From Listeria cornellensis FSL F6-0969 (GTDB lineage: Bacteria > Bacillota > Bacilli > Lactobacillales > Listeriaceae): 64,000 bases of DNA. The notes beneath the pieces were generated by a model. That model saw only the letters and a list, made by a program, of their open reading frames with translations, had not been told where the DNA came from and made no database searches. The translations under genes were made by a program, and so were the position numbers. Positions 1 to 8,267 of the stretch are shown here, one piece after another (the stretch's first letter is position 1; each line of letters opens with the position of its first letter). The DNA lies in the NCBI RefSeq assembly GCF_000525855.1, contig NZ_AODE01000006.1:1-64000 (forward strand), read 5' to 3'.

Positions 1-2
1 AT

Positions 3-647
3 TTAGCTGTTTCAACAACTACCCAATATATCGTTGGTAGTTTGCTTTCTTCTGCCTTTGTCTCGGATTCTTCTATTGCGATTCCTCTTTTGAGGAAGGT
101 AACAGCAATTGGTAGTAATCCACGTTATATTATGATGGACAAAGGCTATGATGTCACAGCAATCTATCAGGCCAGCCATCAGTTAAAAATAGAACCCATT
201 ATTGATTTTAATCGGCGTCGAGAAATGACAGGAGGAGACGTGAATGAACATTTTCACCCTACTTGTTTCTTAGAATACCCCTATAAATATGATAGTGTAG
301 ACAAACGTTACGGAGCATTGAAGTTTACTTGTCCGCAGGACAAATGCCAAACATGTCCACTAAGAGATGAAAATCTGTGTCAAAAAGTAATCAAAATAAA
401 GCAATCCACTAATCTTCGAAAATATGCCGTACCCGCACGTGGAACTCACGCTTGGAAAAATCTTTATAACCTCCGGAGTGCTGTAGAACGAGTCAACGGA
501 TATTTAAAAAATAGGTATCAATTATCTAATGTCCGTTTTAATGGTGGCAAAGCCACAGCCACACATATCAATTTGATTCAATTAACCTATAATGCCATCA
601 AATTTGCCGTAGAGCGTTTGACCCAAAAACAACGTATGGCTGTTTAA
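3..647 (+). CDS. DDE transposase, 5' end cut by window
   Basis: C-terminal part of an insertion-sequence transposase. The frame is open to the left edge of the window, so the listed start is not the real one; the first in-frame start-like codon (TTG, 42) lies inside the catalytic domain. Visible features are a DKGYD segment (second catalytic Asp region), a Cys-rich patch (CPQDKCQTCPLRDENLC) and a late SAVERVNGYLKNRY segment that would carry the catalytic Glu. The layout fits IS4/IS1182-like DDE transposases; the exact IS family is not certain. It borders a decayed toxin/immunity island, and IS insertion is a likely cause of some breakage there. Confidence 0.8.
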   Translation, partial: LAVSTTTQYIVGSLLSSAFVSDSSIAIPLLRKVTAIGSNPRYIMMDKGYDVTAIYQASHQLKIEPIIDFNRRREMTGGDVNEHFHPTCFLEYPYKYDSVDKRYGALKFTCPQDKCQTCPLRDENLCQKVIKIKQSTNLRKYAVPARGTHAWKNLYNLRSAVERVNGYLKNRYQLSNVRFNGGKATATHINLIQLTYNAIKFAVERLTQKQRMAV

Positions 648-676
648 AAAATGAAAAATCGCAAAATTGGATTCGT

Positions 677-1231
677 CTAGTTTCGAATAAAAAGTGACTT
701 ATGAAATTGCTTCAATGCATATATCTTTCTACGTTTAAATGGCCTTTGGAGTACAAAAATAGTGATAGGTAGTACCCAAAATAGAGTAGTGGCAAAAAAT
801 AAAAGTACTTCTCCGTTAGATGTATACAAAATAAGCGTGCTGGAAAGTGCTAATAAAATTGTCCAAAAACTTATCATCATGTTCTTCTTAAACTGTTTTT
901 CACCTTCTTTAAAATATATGGGCGCCTCCTCTTGTGATACATTTTTATCATAAATATTTTTTCTGGCGAAGTAATCAATTATGAAAATAATAACAAAACT
1001 AACAGCTACTCCACTTACGATACTTAAAAGCGTCAAGTGAAAAATAGTCATTTTTATAACAACTGACTTTAATAACGCATATAAAATAACTCCCACTGTA
1101 CCTGAAATAAGAATCAAAATAGTACTTTTAGACGAATAACTTCCTTCTACAAGCCTTTTTTCTTCCAAATTATAAAAATAATTCTTATTCTCTTCCTTGT
1201 GATAAAAAACCGGAATCCAAGGTGATTTCAT
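677..1231 (-). CDS. DUF443-like membrane immunity protein (TsaI-type)
   Basis: A 184-residue membrane protein with a short soluble N-terminus and four strongly hydrophobic helices (about residues 37-60, 62-88, 117-138, 143-161). Size and layout resemble the DUF443 family; one member, TsaI of Staphylococcus aureus, protects against the membrane-depolarising T7SS toxin TspA. Family placement is by eye. The gene lies 15 bases downstream of a glycine-rich toxin C-terminus on the same strand (1247-1555), the normal order for a toxin and its immunity gene. With the toxin truncated, this would be an orphan immunity gene. Confidence 0.55.
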   Translation of the reverse strand: MKSPWIPVFYHKEENKNYFYNLEEKRLVEGSYSSKSTILILISGTVGVILYALLKSVVIKMTIFHLTLLSIVSGVAVSFVIIFIIDYFARKNIYDKNVSQEEAPIYFKEGEKQFKKNMMISFWTILLALSSTLILYTSNGEVLLFFATTLFWVLPITIFVLQRPFKRRKIYALKQFHKSLFIRN

Positions 1232-1246
1232 TATTTCATTCCTTTC

Positions 1247-1555
1247 TTAACCAAATAAACTACCTAGTCCATTCATAAATCCAGAGGCGGCATTTCCAAT
1301 CTTATCAAGAACTTCTTTCGCATCATTAATAATTTCATCCTGTTTATCATAAATTTTATCAAATACGTAGTTCCCAATTGCTGTAATTCCGACACCGACT
1401 AAAAAGTCTAATATAACTCCAACTACTGGAATGTGAATGGTCGTACCGATAATCTCTCCTATAGCCGTACTTACCTCTCCTCCTGCAACTCCAATTCCTA
1501 CATCTGCAACAGATCCCCTGCATTTTCTCCACTCGCTAGCGGTTATCTTATTGTT
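1247..1555 (-). pseudogene. C-terminal remnant of a glycine-zipper polymorphic toxin
   Basis: About 102 codons are open from just after an in-frame stop (1556-1558) to a TAA at 1247, with no start codon or ribosome binding site. The translation holds glycine-spaced hydrophobic stretches (VGIGVAGGEVSTAIGEIIG, then VVGVILDFLVGVGITAIG), an acidic amphipathic stretch and the end NGLGSLFG. This is the layout of membrane-active C-termini of LXG/T7SS toxins such as TspA. The upstream part is replaced by IS-like sequence, so this is the tail of a disrupted toxin gene. The next gene downstream is its likely cognate immunity gene (DUF443-like). Confidence 0.55.
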
Positions 1556-1797
1556 CTACATGCTTCATGCTCCAAATGGCGACGTCGAAATGATGCGCTT
1601 TAAAATTTTTTTCTATAAGGTAACGCTCCACAAAGACACGTTTGAAAGCGTCGGAGTATATGATGGCAGGTGGCAAGACGTTCTATTGCTTTCTTCAAAG
1701 CATCAATTGAACCTTCTTCTAATTTCAGCATTTGTTCTCTGACCTCGGCTGGCACATCTGCCCATCCTTTTATATGCCTCTCAAGCAGATAATACAA
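1548..1797 (-). pseudogene. Decayed IS/HTH fragment
   Basis: Two overlapping frames give coherent but broken protein. One starts at 1797 (MYYLLERHIKGWADVPAEV...). The other, ending in TAA at 1548, contains IIYSDAFKRVFVERYL and HHFDVAIWSMKHVEQ. The second resembles the helix-turn-helix start of IS3-type OrfA proteins (pattern Y-S/T-D-x-F-K-R-x-F-V). No full gene can be built. It directly abuts the truncated toxin tail and may mark the insertion that removed the toxin's 5' part. The assignment of the first segment is unknown. Confidence 0.35.
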
Positions 1798-1812
1798 CTT
1801 GAATCATCACGA

Positions 1813-1846
1813 CATTCCCCGCTGTAACCAAGTATAGCGGGGAATG
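1813..1846. repeat. 11-bp perfect inverted repeat (hairpin)
   Basis: The arms CATTCCCCGCT and AGCGGGGAATG are exact reverse complements around a 12-base loop. There is no T-run on either side, so it is not a clear intrinsic terminator. It lies between the IS remnant and the gene ending at 1925 and could be an IS end or a processing hairpin. Confidence 0.5.
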
Positions 1847-1924
1847 ATTCTATATATGTAAACTGATTGTAATTAGGTAGAGACTTATACGATAGAATCA
1901 CACCTTTGTTTCCCTACCTACATA

Positions 1925-2785
1925 TCAAAAAATTGCAATAATAGTTGCTGTTGCAGCAATAATAGCTGTTACTGTTGAAACAATTGCTAAGTAGAACATT
2001 AGTTTATTTTGCTTTTTAGATTGTAATGCTTGCTCTCCCTGATTTATAATATCCATTGATTGATAAATCAATGTTTCATATTTCTCAAACCTCGTGTACA
2101 ATTGTTCTATTTCCAAAGAGTAATCTACTATCCTATAAAAAAGATATGGTGAGTCCTTTTTTGAAAGAGATGATATATCTTTTTTTATATCTGGATGATT
2201 TGATTGTATATGATAATGTATATAGGGTCTAATTGCTGGTACAATCACATTGAAATTCCTTTGAGTAGTTATAATTTTATGAACGTGTGAGCCAAATTTA
2301 TCTGTCCGAAATACTTTGTCATGAAACTCACTTAGCTGCTCGGCTGCCAAATTAATCAGTTCACCAATCCACCTGACTATAAGCTCTTCTGCCTCCATTT
2401 TCAATATTAAGTATTGATATATTCGCTCTATTAACACACTTCCTTCAAGTTCATTCATATTAGGTTTAATTTTGGACGTTTTAGCTTCAAGTTCATCTAC
2501 GATACCTATAGATTCCTCAAGTTTCTCTTTTTTTCGATAAATTATTTTTGCTTGTTTGTGAAACTTGTCAGATACACCGCTAAATATTGATATATTCGTA
2601 TTACTTTCTAATTCAGCTAATTTATTGACTGCTACCAAACCCTTCTGGAAGTAGGTAAAACACTCTTCCACCAAAACAACCTCATAATATTCAATTATCC
2701 GATCCTGTCCATGTACCTTAAATATCCCATTTTGCATGTGTACACCCACTTTTATCAAATTATAATCCAAAACCTCTAACCGCAC
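1925..2785 (-). CDS. Tail-anchored helical protein of unknown function
   Basis: This 286-residue protein belongs to no family I recognise. It is largely helical, with coiled-coil-like stretches, and ends in one hydrophobic segment (about residues 262-286, after QSKKQNK), so it is probably anchored by its C-terminus with the bulk in the cytoplasm. The start is uncertain. The first ATG (2785) has no Shine-Dalgarno; the internal ATG at codon 17 (2737) follows a GGGTG-like motif. It sits among orphan immunity genes, so an immunity or defence role is possible by context only. Confidence 0.6.
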   Translation of the reverse strand: MRLEVLDYNLIKVGVHMQNGIFKVHGQDRIIEYYEVVLVEECFTYFQKGLVAVNKLAELESNTNISIFSGVSDKFHKQAKIIYRKKEKLEESIGIVDELEAKTSKIKPNMNELEGSVLIERIYQYLILKMEAEELIVRWIGELINLAAEQLSEFHDKVFRTDKFGSHVHKIITTQRNFNVIVPAIRPYIHYHIQSNHPDIKKDISSLSKKDSPYLFYRIVDYSLEIEQLYTRFEKYETLIYQSMDIINQGEQALQSKKQNKLMFYLAIVSTVTAIIAATATIIAIF

Positions 2786-2925
2786 ACTACAAATATATTA
2801 GATTGTGGTCTCTTCTGCTTGGAGATTATTTTATCCGCCATTCAATAAGCTGCTATATTCATTCTCATAAATTATCACGAAAAGAGCTACAATAAATAGC
2901 ATCTGTAGCTCTCTAAAATCCAATT

Positions 2926-3435
2926 TCAACCAAATATATTGTTTACATTTTTCAACAAATCATTTTTATTAATTCGTTGGTCACCCTGAAGCTCTAAAAA
3001 ATAATTTATTATTTTTTCTTTATTAGCACTAGCAAGATCATAAATATCCTCAAAATTAGTATCAAACTCTTCCACAGTATCAATATTGACTGCCTCTATA
3101 GTAGCTGGCAAATACTTATCATCTTGGAAAGCATAAGCTTCTTTGATAGTAAAGACTACCGCATCAGCTATACATATCCATGCTTTTAATTTTCCATCAT
3201 CTTCCTCAGTCTGCATAACAGTCAGAATCCCAGTATCATCAAGATTCTCTAAGTACCAATATAAAGCATCGGCTTCAATTTTCTTTTCCTCCACCCATTC
3301 CCAGCAATCATCTAATCCCTTTCTTGCAATAGCGAAATTTTTAGAATCCGATATTCTGCTACTAATCTTTTCTGATAAAACTAGTAACAATGCCACTTGT
3401 CCATTTGAACTGATTCTTTCAAAATCTGTTAACAA
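2926..3435 (-). CDS. Imm6-family immunity protein
   Basis: A 169-residue acidic helical protein. It shares the pattern of a second copy at 5931-6429: L-x-x-x-E-K-x near the N-terminus, A-R-K-G-L-D-D-C-W-E-W, an I-x-A-D-x-x-Y/L turn, then W-x-x-x-x-D-A-V near mid-protein. This matches Imm6, a predicted immunity family described from neighbours of polymorphic toxins, often deaminases. No toxin lies immediately upstream, so it is an orphan here. The start codon is TTG or ATG near 3435, after the GGACGTGAGGAAC region. Assignment is by motif memory, not a search. Confidence 0.65.
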   Translation of the reverse strand: MLTDFERISSNGQVALLLVLSEKISSRISDSKNFAIARKGLDDCWEWVEEKKIEADALYWYLENLDDTGILTVMQTEEDDGKLKAWICIADAVVFTIKEAYAFQDDKYLPATIEAVNIDTVEEFDTNFEDIYDLASANKEKIINYFLELQGDQRINKNDLLKNVNNIFG

Positions 3436-3497
3436 TGTTCCTCACGTCCTTAGTCTATATATTCATCATATATGACAATGCTTGTGCATGGAATGAT

Positions 3498-3950
3498 TTA
3501 TAACTCCTTCTCTTCTGGCATAAAACCTAAGATCTCCATTTGTCTTTTTAATTGAACAAGGCCACTCATGGATTCTCCTAAGCCTTCTAAATTCATACTT
3601 TTAGGGTTAGTAAAAAATTGTTCAGCAAATTTAGTAGCCATTTCATCGCTCTTGCTTTTTGATTCTATCTCTTTTTCAGCTACCATTAGCCTAATCCGCT
3701 CATCTGTTTCTTTTTGTAACTTTTCTAAATCATGTTTATATTGTTCTTTCAAACGCTGATTCTCAACATCAGCTGTCTCTTTTACTCTCCGTATCTCTCC
3801 ATCTGCCGACTCTCGTATTTTCTTAATTTCATTATCCGCTATAATTTTATTACTTTTAATTACAGACTTTGATTTACTTATAGCTGCTAAATATGATAAT
3901 ACTCCAGTAACAACTGCCGGAATCATAGGAATCAATATATTCCACTCCAT
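3498..3950 (-). CDS. Membrane-anchored coiled-coil protein, unknown
   Basis: A 150-residue protein with one N-terminal hydrophobic helix (about residues 5-25) and then a long charged coiled coil (about residues 30-105, rich in E/K/R), ending in a short segment QMEILGFMPEEKEL. A good Shine-Dalgarno (AAAAGGAG) precedes the ATG at 3950. No enzyme motif is visible. Such proteins occur in accessory and prophage-like DNA; here it sits between two immunity-type genes. Function unknown. Confidence 0.6.
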   Translation of the reverse strand: MEWNILIPMIPAVVTGVLSYLAAISKSKSVIKSNKIIADNEIKKIRESADGEIRRVKETADVENQRLKEQYKHDLEKLQKETDERIRLMVAEKEIESKSKSDEMATKFAEQFFTNPKSMNLEGLGESMSGLVQLKRQMEILGFMPEEKEL

Positions 3951-4056
3951 AAAATCTTCTCCTTTTTAGGCTCGCAGTCCTCATAATAACTCAACAATTT
4001 TTAAATTCATTGAATAGCCCTTATTACTCCATTTTCAAGGCTCTAGTCAGTCAATA

Positions 4057-4566
4057 TCAAATTGGGTTTTCCGGATATTCCAAAAGATGCTTTTCAACAA
4101 ATTGTTGAAGTTTTTGGTCTTGTGGTTTTTCATTCAAGTACTTATACTTCCAAATAATCATTTGATCACTAAAGCTATATTCTGTATCAAACCAATTAGT
4201 GTAATCAAAATGCATCTTAAATTTACCGCTTTTTTGTAAACTCATTGTAAAAGAATCCCAAGGTTCTTGATCATTTTCTTTAAAAACATTTCTAATTTCT
4301 TCTGACGTAGGTAATAAACTTCTTTTTAGTTCTTTAAATTTTTTCTCATCTAATTTGTACAGTTTCGGTATGTCTAGACTATATACGTATTCATTATACT
4401 CATTTGATTTGTAATAAAAATATGTGCCTCCACCAGTATCCGAAACCTGTGCATAGAAATGGAAGTTCTCCCATTCCTCGGGTATCATTTGATTAACTGT
4501 TTCAGCTATTTGTTGGTACAATGCATTTAATTTTTTTATATAACTTCCTTTTTTAAATCTATTCAT
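4057..4566 (-). CDS. EsaG/YezG-family antitoxin (DUF600)
   Basis: 169 residues that match the layout of EsaG/YezG proteins: an N-terminal helix (LNALYQQIAETVNQMIPEEW), a strand with YAQVSDTGGGTYFYY, then a segment on bound acidic residues and a late IIWKYKYL motif. In S. aureus EsaG binds and neutralises the T7SS nuclease toxin EsaD; YezG does the same for YeeF-type toxins. No EsaD-type nuclease lies in this window, so this looks like an orphan protective copy. The start overlaps the end of the DUF2185 gene by 8 bases, which suggests co-translation. Confidence 0.75.
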   Translation of the reverse strand: MNRFKKGSYIKKLNALYQQIAETVNQMIPEEWENFHFYAQVSDTGGGTYFYYKSNEYNEYVYSLDIPKLYKLDEKKFKELKRSLLPTSEEIRNVFKENDQEPWDSFTMSLQKSGKFKMHFDYTNWFDTEYSFSDQMIIWKYKYLNEKPQDQKLQQFVEKHLLEYPENPI

Positions 4567-5170
4567 CTACAATATCCCATAAATCATCATCCTCTGCATT
4601 CAAAACCGCTTTTATCTCATCATCATTAAAAACCACCATATATTCATACGGTAATGCAAGAACTTTAATCAATTCTGGTCTGATTTTTAACAATTGGTAT
4701 GCATAAAACGCTTCTAAATCATCAGTATCATCTTCATCGTTTACTGCCCCAATATACCAACCAGAATCTCCTTTTTCTTGTCCATCACTACGTTGTAAGT
4801 AAATATCAGATTTCTGAAGGATATTCTTAGCTATAACTACTTTATCACTAAATTTGATTATTTCACCCTCTACATTAATCTTCCGCAAAAGATGCGATTG
4901 TTGTAACTGAATCCACAAAGCAATAGTAAGATCATTGGTCTCCTCTTCAAATGGATTGGTGCTAAAATTGGGTGCCTTGAGTTGGAATATATCACTTACT
5001 TCTCTTATGAAATAAACAGTCCATCCAACTTGAATAGAGTAACCGTCAATAATATTATTAGTTTCAATATTTGATAAAACTTGGTATAGTACATTAACTT
5101 GTGGCTCCAGCTCTTCTTCGGCTTTGATAACTATATATTTACCGTTAATACTTCTTTTAAATTTCCTCAT
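4559..5170 (-). CDS. DUF2185/Imm33-like protein
   Basis: 203 residues. The C-terminal half (about residues 108-190) has the DUF2185 pattern: a strand with VVIAKNIL, a Y-L-Q-R segment, GDSGWYIGAVNDEDD, a helix up to RPELIKVLALPYEYMVVF. This domain is classed with Imm33-type predicted immunity proteins. The N-terminal about 100 residues are not recognised. Its last bases overlap the EsaG-like gene, so the two probably form one operon. It probably protects against a toxin from a competitor or a lost effector; the target is unknown. Confidence 0.6.
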   Translation of the reverse strand: MRKFKRSINGKYIVIKAEEELEPQVNVLYQVLSNIETNNIIDGYSIQVGWTVYFIREVSDIFQLKAPNFSTNPFEEETNDLTIALWIQLQQSHLLRKINVEGEIIKFSDKVVIAKNILQKSDIYLQRSDGQEKGDSGWYIGAVNDEDDTDDLEAFYAYQLLKIRPELIKVLALPYEYMVVFNDDEIKAVLNAEDDDLWDIVDE

Positions 5171-5193
5171 CTAACCATTCTCTCTTCACCAGC

Positions 5194-5733
5194 TTATTGA
5201 ATTCGCCCCATAAATTCAGTAATAATCATTATATGTTCTTTAAGCTTAACTTTTTTTAAATTATCTACTTTTTCAGCCCCACCTAATCCTAAAAGCGGGG
5301 TATATCCAAAACATTCTTCTTGTTTCAATGATCCATACTTTTCGACAGCAGCAAAATACTGAATAGAATCTAGTTCTTCTTCAACAAACTCTTTGTCCTC
5401 TAAGTCTGAGAAAAAATATTTAAAAGATATACCTTTTAATTTACTTTTTCTATACTTAATTAACATCAAGTATTTGTTCTCTTCCCAAATTATAACATCG
5501 CCTAGTCCAGTTGTAAATATTGGTATCGCTACATCATTTCTGAAATATGATTCTTCCAGTACCTGTCTGTAATCGTTTGGATTGATAACTCTTATATAGC
5601 CATTCAAAAAACTACCAAATCCATGTTCAATTCATATATTCATTATTTCTTTCGGAAGAGCATTTTCATATTCTTTTAGAACTTCTTTACCAGTATGCTC
5701 CACTACCTTAAAATCTGAAAAAATATTATCCAT
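5194..5733 (-). pseudogene. GAD-like/DUF1851 protein with in-frame stop
   Basis: The full frame runs from ATG 5733 (after GTGAGGGTCA) to 5194, about 179 codons, but codon 34 is TGA (5632-5634), where relatives would be expected to have Trp (…PKEIMNI-stop-IEHGFGSFLNGYIRV…). Downstream the protein is clean: GYIRVINPNDY, an IPIFTTGLGDVIIW segment and CFGYTPLLGLGG, typical of GAD-like/DUF1851 (Tdi1-type immunity) proteins. Restart at an internal codon could give a 137-residue product, but it would lack the N-terminus. Unlike most breaks here this is a substitution, not a homopolymer indel. Confidence 0.7.
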
Positions 5734-5804
5734 TGACCCTCACTCTCTCAAATCACTGTAAGTAACTTTGTCGTAATTTCTCCTTAGTAATAGGTTAGCC
5801 CGCT

Positions 5805-5909
5805 TCATTTAATCTCATATCCATAAAAATACTTAGAGCCTATATTCCAACTATTCTTTGCGCGTTCATTCACGTAATTGGTAACAGAATTTAAGCTGTC
5901 TTGATTCAT
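5805..5909 (-). other. Short ORF, possible toxin C-terminal scrap
   Basis: A 34-codon frame (MNQDSLNSVTNYVNERAKN... ending YFYGYEIK) lies in the gap between the frameshifted Imm6 gene and the DUF1851 pseudogene. It has no good ribosome binding site. Its end resembles C-termini of exported toxins, so it may be a scrap of a lost toxin domain. Weak evidence. Confidence 0.25.
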
Positions 5910-5930
5910 TTAAATTCAGATAAATAGACC

Positions 5931-6429
5931 TCAAATACCCAATTTCTTTTGTATATTTTTCTGTGATGAGTCACTATCCTCATCAACTATTATTTCCACT
6001 GCTTTTTCAATATCTTCTTTTTTCATTAAGCCTGACTTCTCAATATTTTGTATGAAATCTGTGATTCTATCTTCACTAATTTCCTCTAATGCTTGAGGTA
6101 AAAATTTCACACCATTCTCTTCATACATTTTCCAAGCCATATAAGCTACTGCGTCTAGAACTGTATACCATATTTCAATGTTTTTTTGGATCCTCTGCTT
6201 GTTCAGCAAACTCACCTATATCATTATAGTCTGGACTATCTATCAGTACATAAATATCATCAGCAGTGATTTTTGTATCAATTAGACTCTTCCAGCATAC
6301 ATCTAACGCCATTCTTCCTTCATTATAATTAGAAGTCGTGGTATCCATAAATGAAAACATTTTTTCAGCCAAACTTAAATACAGCACTTTCTTCTTATTA
6401 TCCTCTAATTCTCCCCATATTTTATCCAT
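5931..6429 (-). pseudogene. Imm6-family immunity protein, frameshifted
   Basis: Second Imm6-like gene, likely cognate to the effector directly upstream (14-base gap). The first part (from ATG 6429, MDKIWGELEDNKKK... to GEFAEQAEDPKK) and the second part (NIEIWYTVLDAVAYMAWK... to 5931) lie in different frames and join at an A7 run on the coding strand (6181-6187). Removing one A restores a protein of about 165 residues that parallels the copy at 2926-3435. If the shift is real, the cell would lack functional immunity to its own toxin, which argues for sequencing error, slippage, or an inactive toxin. Confidence 0.7.
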
Positions 6430-6443
6430 GTCAATCCGCCTTT

Positions 6444-8249
6444 CTATAACATTTTTCCATCTTTCAATGTAAATTCTAATATATCCCTTGCCTTTATGGT
6501 CTCATCTATTTCTGATGTTACTATAACTGTAATGTTAGGATACTTAGCACTAAATTGATAAAATATTCCCGATTCATTTTCAGGGAAAGTGTTTATTAAT
6601 CCTTTAGTACATTTATTACATACTCCATTAGGATTAGATTGATGTATTTTTAATACACCCTCTATCTCTTCCGGTTTTACCCCTAACTTTTGAACAGCTA
6701 TATCAAACTCATTCAAAACTCCCTCTTCGGCATGTTTAGTAAACTGCACCAATCTAGAATTAGATGAATCATAGGGTGCTTTAATCGCTCGATCAGGCAT
6801 GATTTCGTCTAAATCCGGTAACCCTGCTTGCTTCCTCACTTTAGGTGACCCGCCTTCAAAGACAATATCTTCTAACCCTTTAACATCTGTCTTCCCAGCA
6901 GCAATTGTATCTGTTTCTGGCACCTTCCATTTGTCTCTGAGCGCAGACAAATCTTCTGGTCCTACTTTAATATCATCCGCATGTTTACCGATACTCTCTA
7001 CAACTTCATCGCTACCACCAAATAAACCTTTTGCCATATTTTCAAAACGATGTGTAGTTTCTGCGCCCCCCATTACAACCTGTTTAGTTCCAAAAGGAGT
7101 AGCTACAACGCGTGGTTGAGAAAAATTTTTAGCTGTCGTCTCTGCAAAATCTGCGACCTTACCAAGTTTTCCTGCACCATTTCTAATTTGATTTTTAGCT
7201 GCATTGGCCGTCGAGCTCGCAACGTCACTTATAACACTAGGTATTTTCCGAATCCGCTCGGCACTCTCACGCAACGCTTGTTTCCCCATCGTGCCCAAAT
7301 TCGTTAACCCTTGTTTGGCGGTCTGTTTCAGCGTCAACTTACTGCCGGCTTGTGCAGCATCCAACGCCAGTCCACCAGCTTTCGTCGCTGTACTAAACGC
7401 ACGCATTCCTTGTGCTAGGCCTGGAATAATATCTAAGAACGCAAACGCAGCACGGGTTGCTTTTTCTGTCCCGTCCATTTCGCGTCCAGTCATCCAGTCT
7501 TTTCCGGCTGCGACGCTAGACAATTCTAGTGTACCATATGCAACTCCGAGTGCCAATCCTGCGGGTGGACATAGAATGGTCACGCCAATAATCACAACGG
7601 CAATTCCGATATCTCGCCAAAATTCGCGGCTCTCTTGTTCATCCCGAATCGATTCATACTCAAACGCGCGCGAACTTGATACTGCGGATTGGTACTGGTC
7701 GTATGTAAACTCCTGATCGGGATTTTGCTTACTGTACTCGGCGAATTGATCTCTCAAATTATCTGCAAAAAAGTTATCGCCTGACATGATGTCTTTTAAA
7801 TTTATTTTGTCTTTCGGTACCTCTGTTGTGGTTGAGCCATAACCGCCGTAATCATAACCCGCGGTGGTAATAATTCTTGTTGCACCAATCGTATTTTTCG
7901 TCTCGTATTTTTCAATCGATAGTTTCTCCATTTTTTCAGTGAAGACATCGATATCTTTATAAAATGGTTCGTCAATGACGCGTTCGACCATGTTTCCTGC
8001 TTCACCGGCGTAGTCATGCAATACTTCAATTTTTTCAAACATTTTTTGATAGGTGGTTTCCTTGTCGGTGAAGGAAAAAGAAATAACACCATCGCTATCA
8101 TCTTTGCTTATATCATTTTTTGCGTCTTCGAAATTGGTGTTTATTTTTTTCAGGTGATCCGTTACGCCTTTTCCCCAGCCTAAACCGATCAATGTTTTCA
8201 GGGCACCTTTGGATTTATCCCATGAACTAGTTGTATATTTTACATCCAT
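6444..8249 (-). CDS. T7SS effector with DddA-like deaminase domain
   Basis: 601-residue polymorphic toxin. The N-terminal 150 or so residues are helical and lack a classic LXG motif; they probably serve type VII export. Next come a hydrophobic stretch (about 211-235) and a pre-toxin TG-like motif (AGKDWMTGREMDGTEKATRA, about 245-270), then an Ala/Lys-rich linker. The C-terminal domain (about 490-601) has the zinc-deaminase signature: His506-Ala-Glu508 and, after HQSNPNG, Cys544-x-x-Cys547. The NP-x-G-x-C-x-x-C form resembles DddA/SCP1.201-type and BURPS668_1122-type deaminase toxins. Substrate (dsDNA, ssDNA or RNA) is not deducible. Strong Shine-Dalgarno (GAGGAGG) before ATG 8249. Followed by Imm6. 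Confidence 0.75.
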   Translation of the reverse strand: MDVKYTTSSWDKSKGALKTLIGLGWGKGVTDHLKKINTNFEDAKNDISKDDSDGVISFSFTDKETTYQKMFEKIEVLHDYAGEAGNMVERVIDEPFYKDIDVFTEKMEKLSIEKYETKNTIGATRIITTAGYDYGGYGSTTTEVPKDKINLKDIMSGDNFFADNLRDQFAEYSKQNPDQEFTYDQYQSAVSSSRAFEYESIRDEQESREFWRDIGIAVVIIGVTILCPPAGLALGVAYGTLELSSVAAGKDWMTGREMDGTEKATRAAFAFLDIIPGLAQGMRAFSTATKAGGLALDAAQAGSKLTLKQTAKQGLTNLGTMGKQALRESAERIRKIPSVISDVASSTANAAKNQIRNGAGKLGKVADFAETTAKNFSQPRVVATPFGTKQVVMGGAETTHRFENMAKGLFGGSDEVVESIGKHADDIKVGPEDLSALRDKWKVPETDTIAAGKTDVKGLEDIVFEGGSPKVRKQAGLPDLDEIMPDRAIKAPYDSSNSRLVQFTKHAEEGVLNEFDIAVQKLGVKPEEIEGVLKIHQSNPNGVCNKCTKGLINTFPENESGIFYQFSAKYPNITVIVTSEIDETIKARDILEFTLKDGKML

Positions 8250-8267
8250 CTTTTTGTTGCCTCCTCT

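Noticed and set aside
6175-6190. Programmed ribosomal frameshift in the Imm6-like gene
   Set aside because: The shift needed is +1 (one base fewer), whereas A7 slippery sites mostly give -1; similar breaks in many unrelated genes make sequencing error more likely.
6444-8249. Classic LXG domain in the deaminase effector
   Set aside because: The N-terminal region is shorter than an LXG domain and lacks a clear L-x-G motif, so I describe it only as a T7SS-type effector N-terminus.
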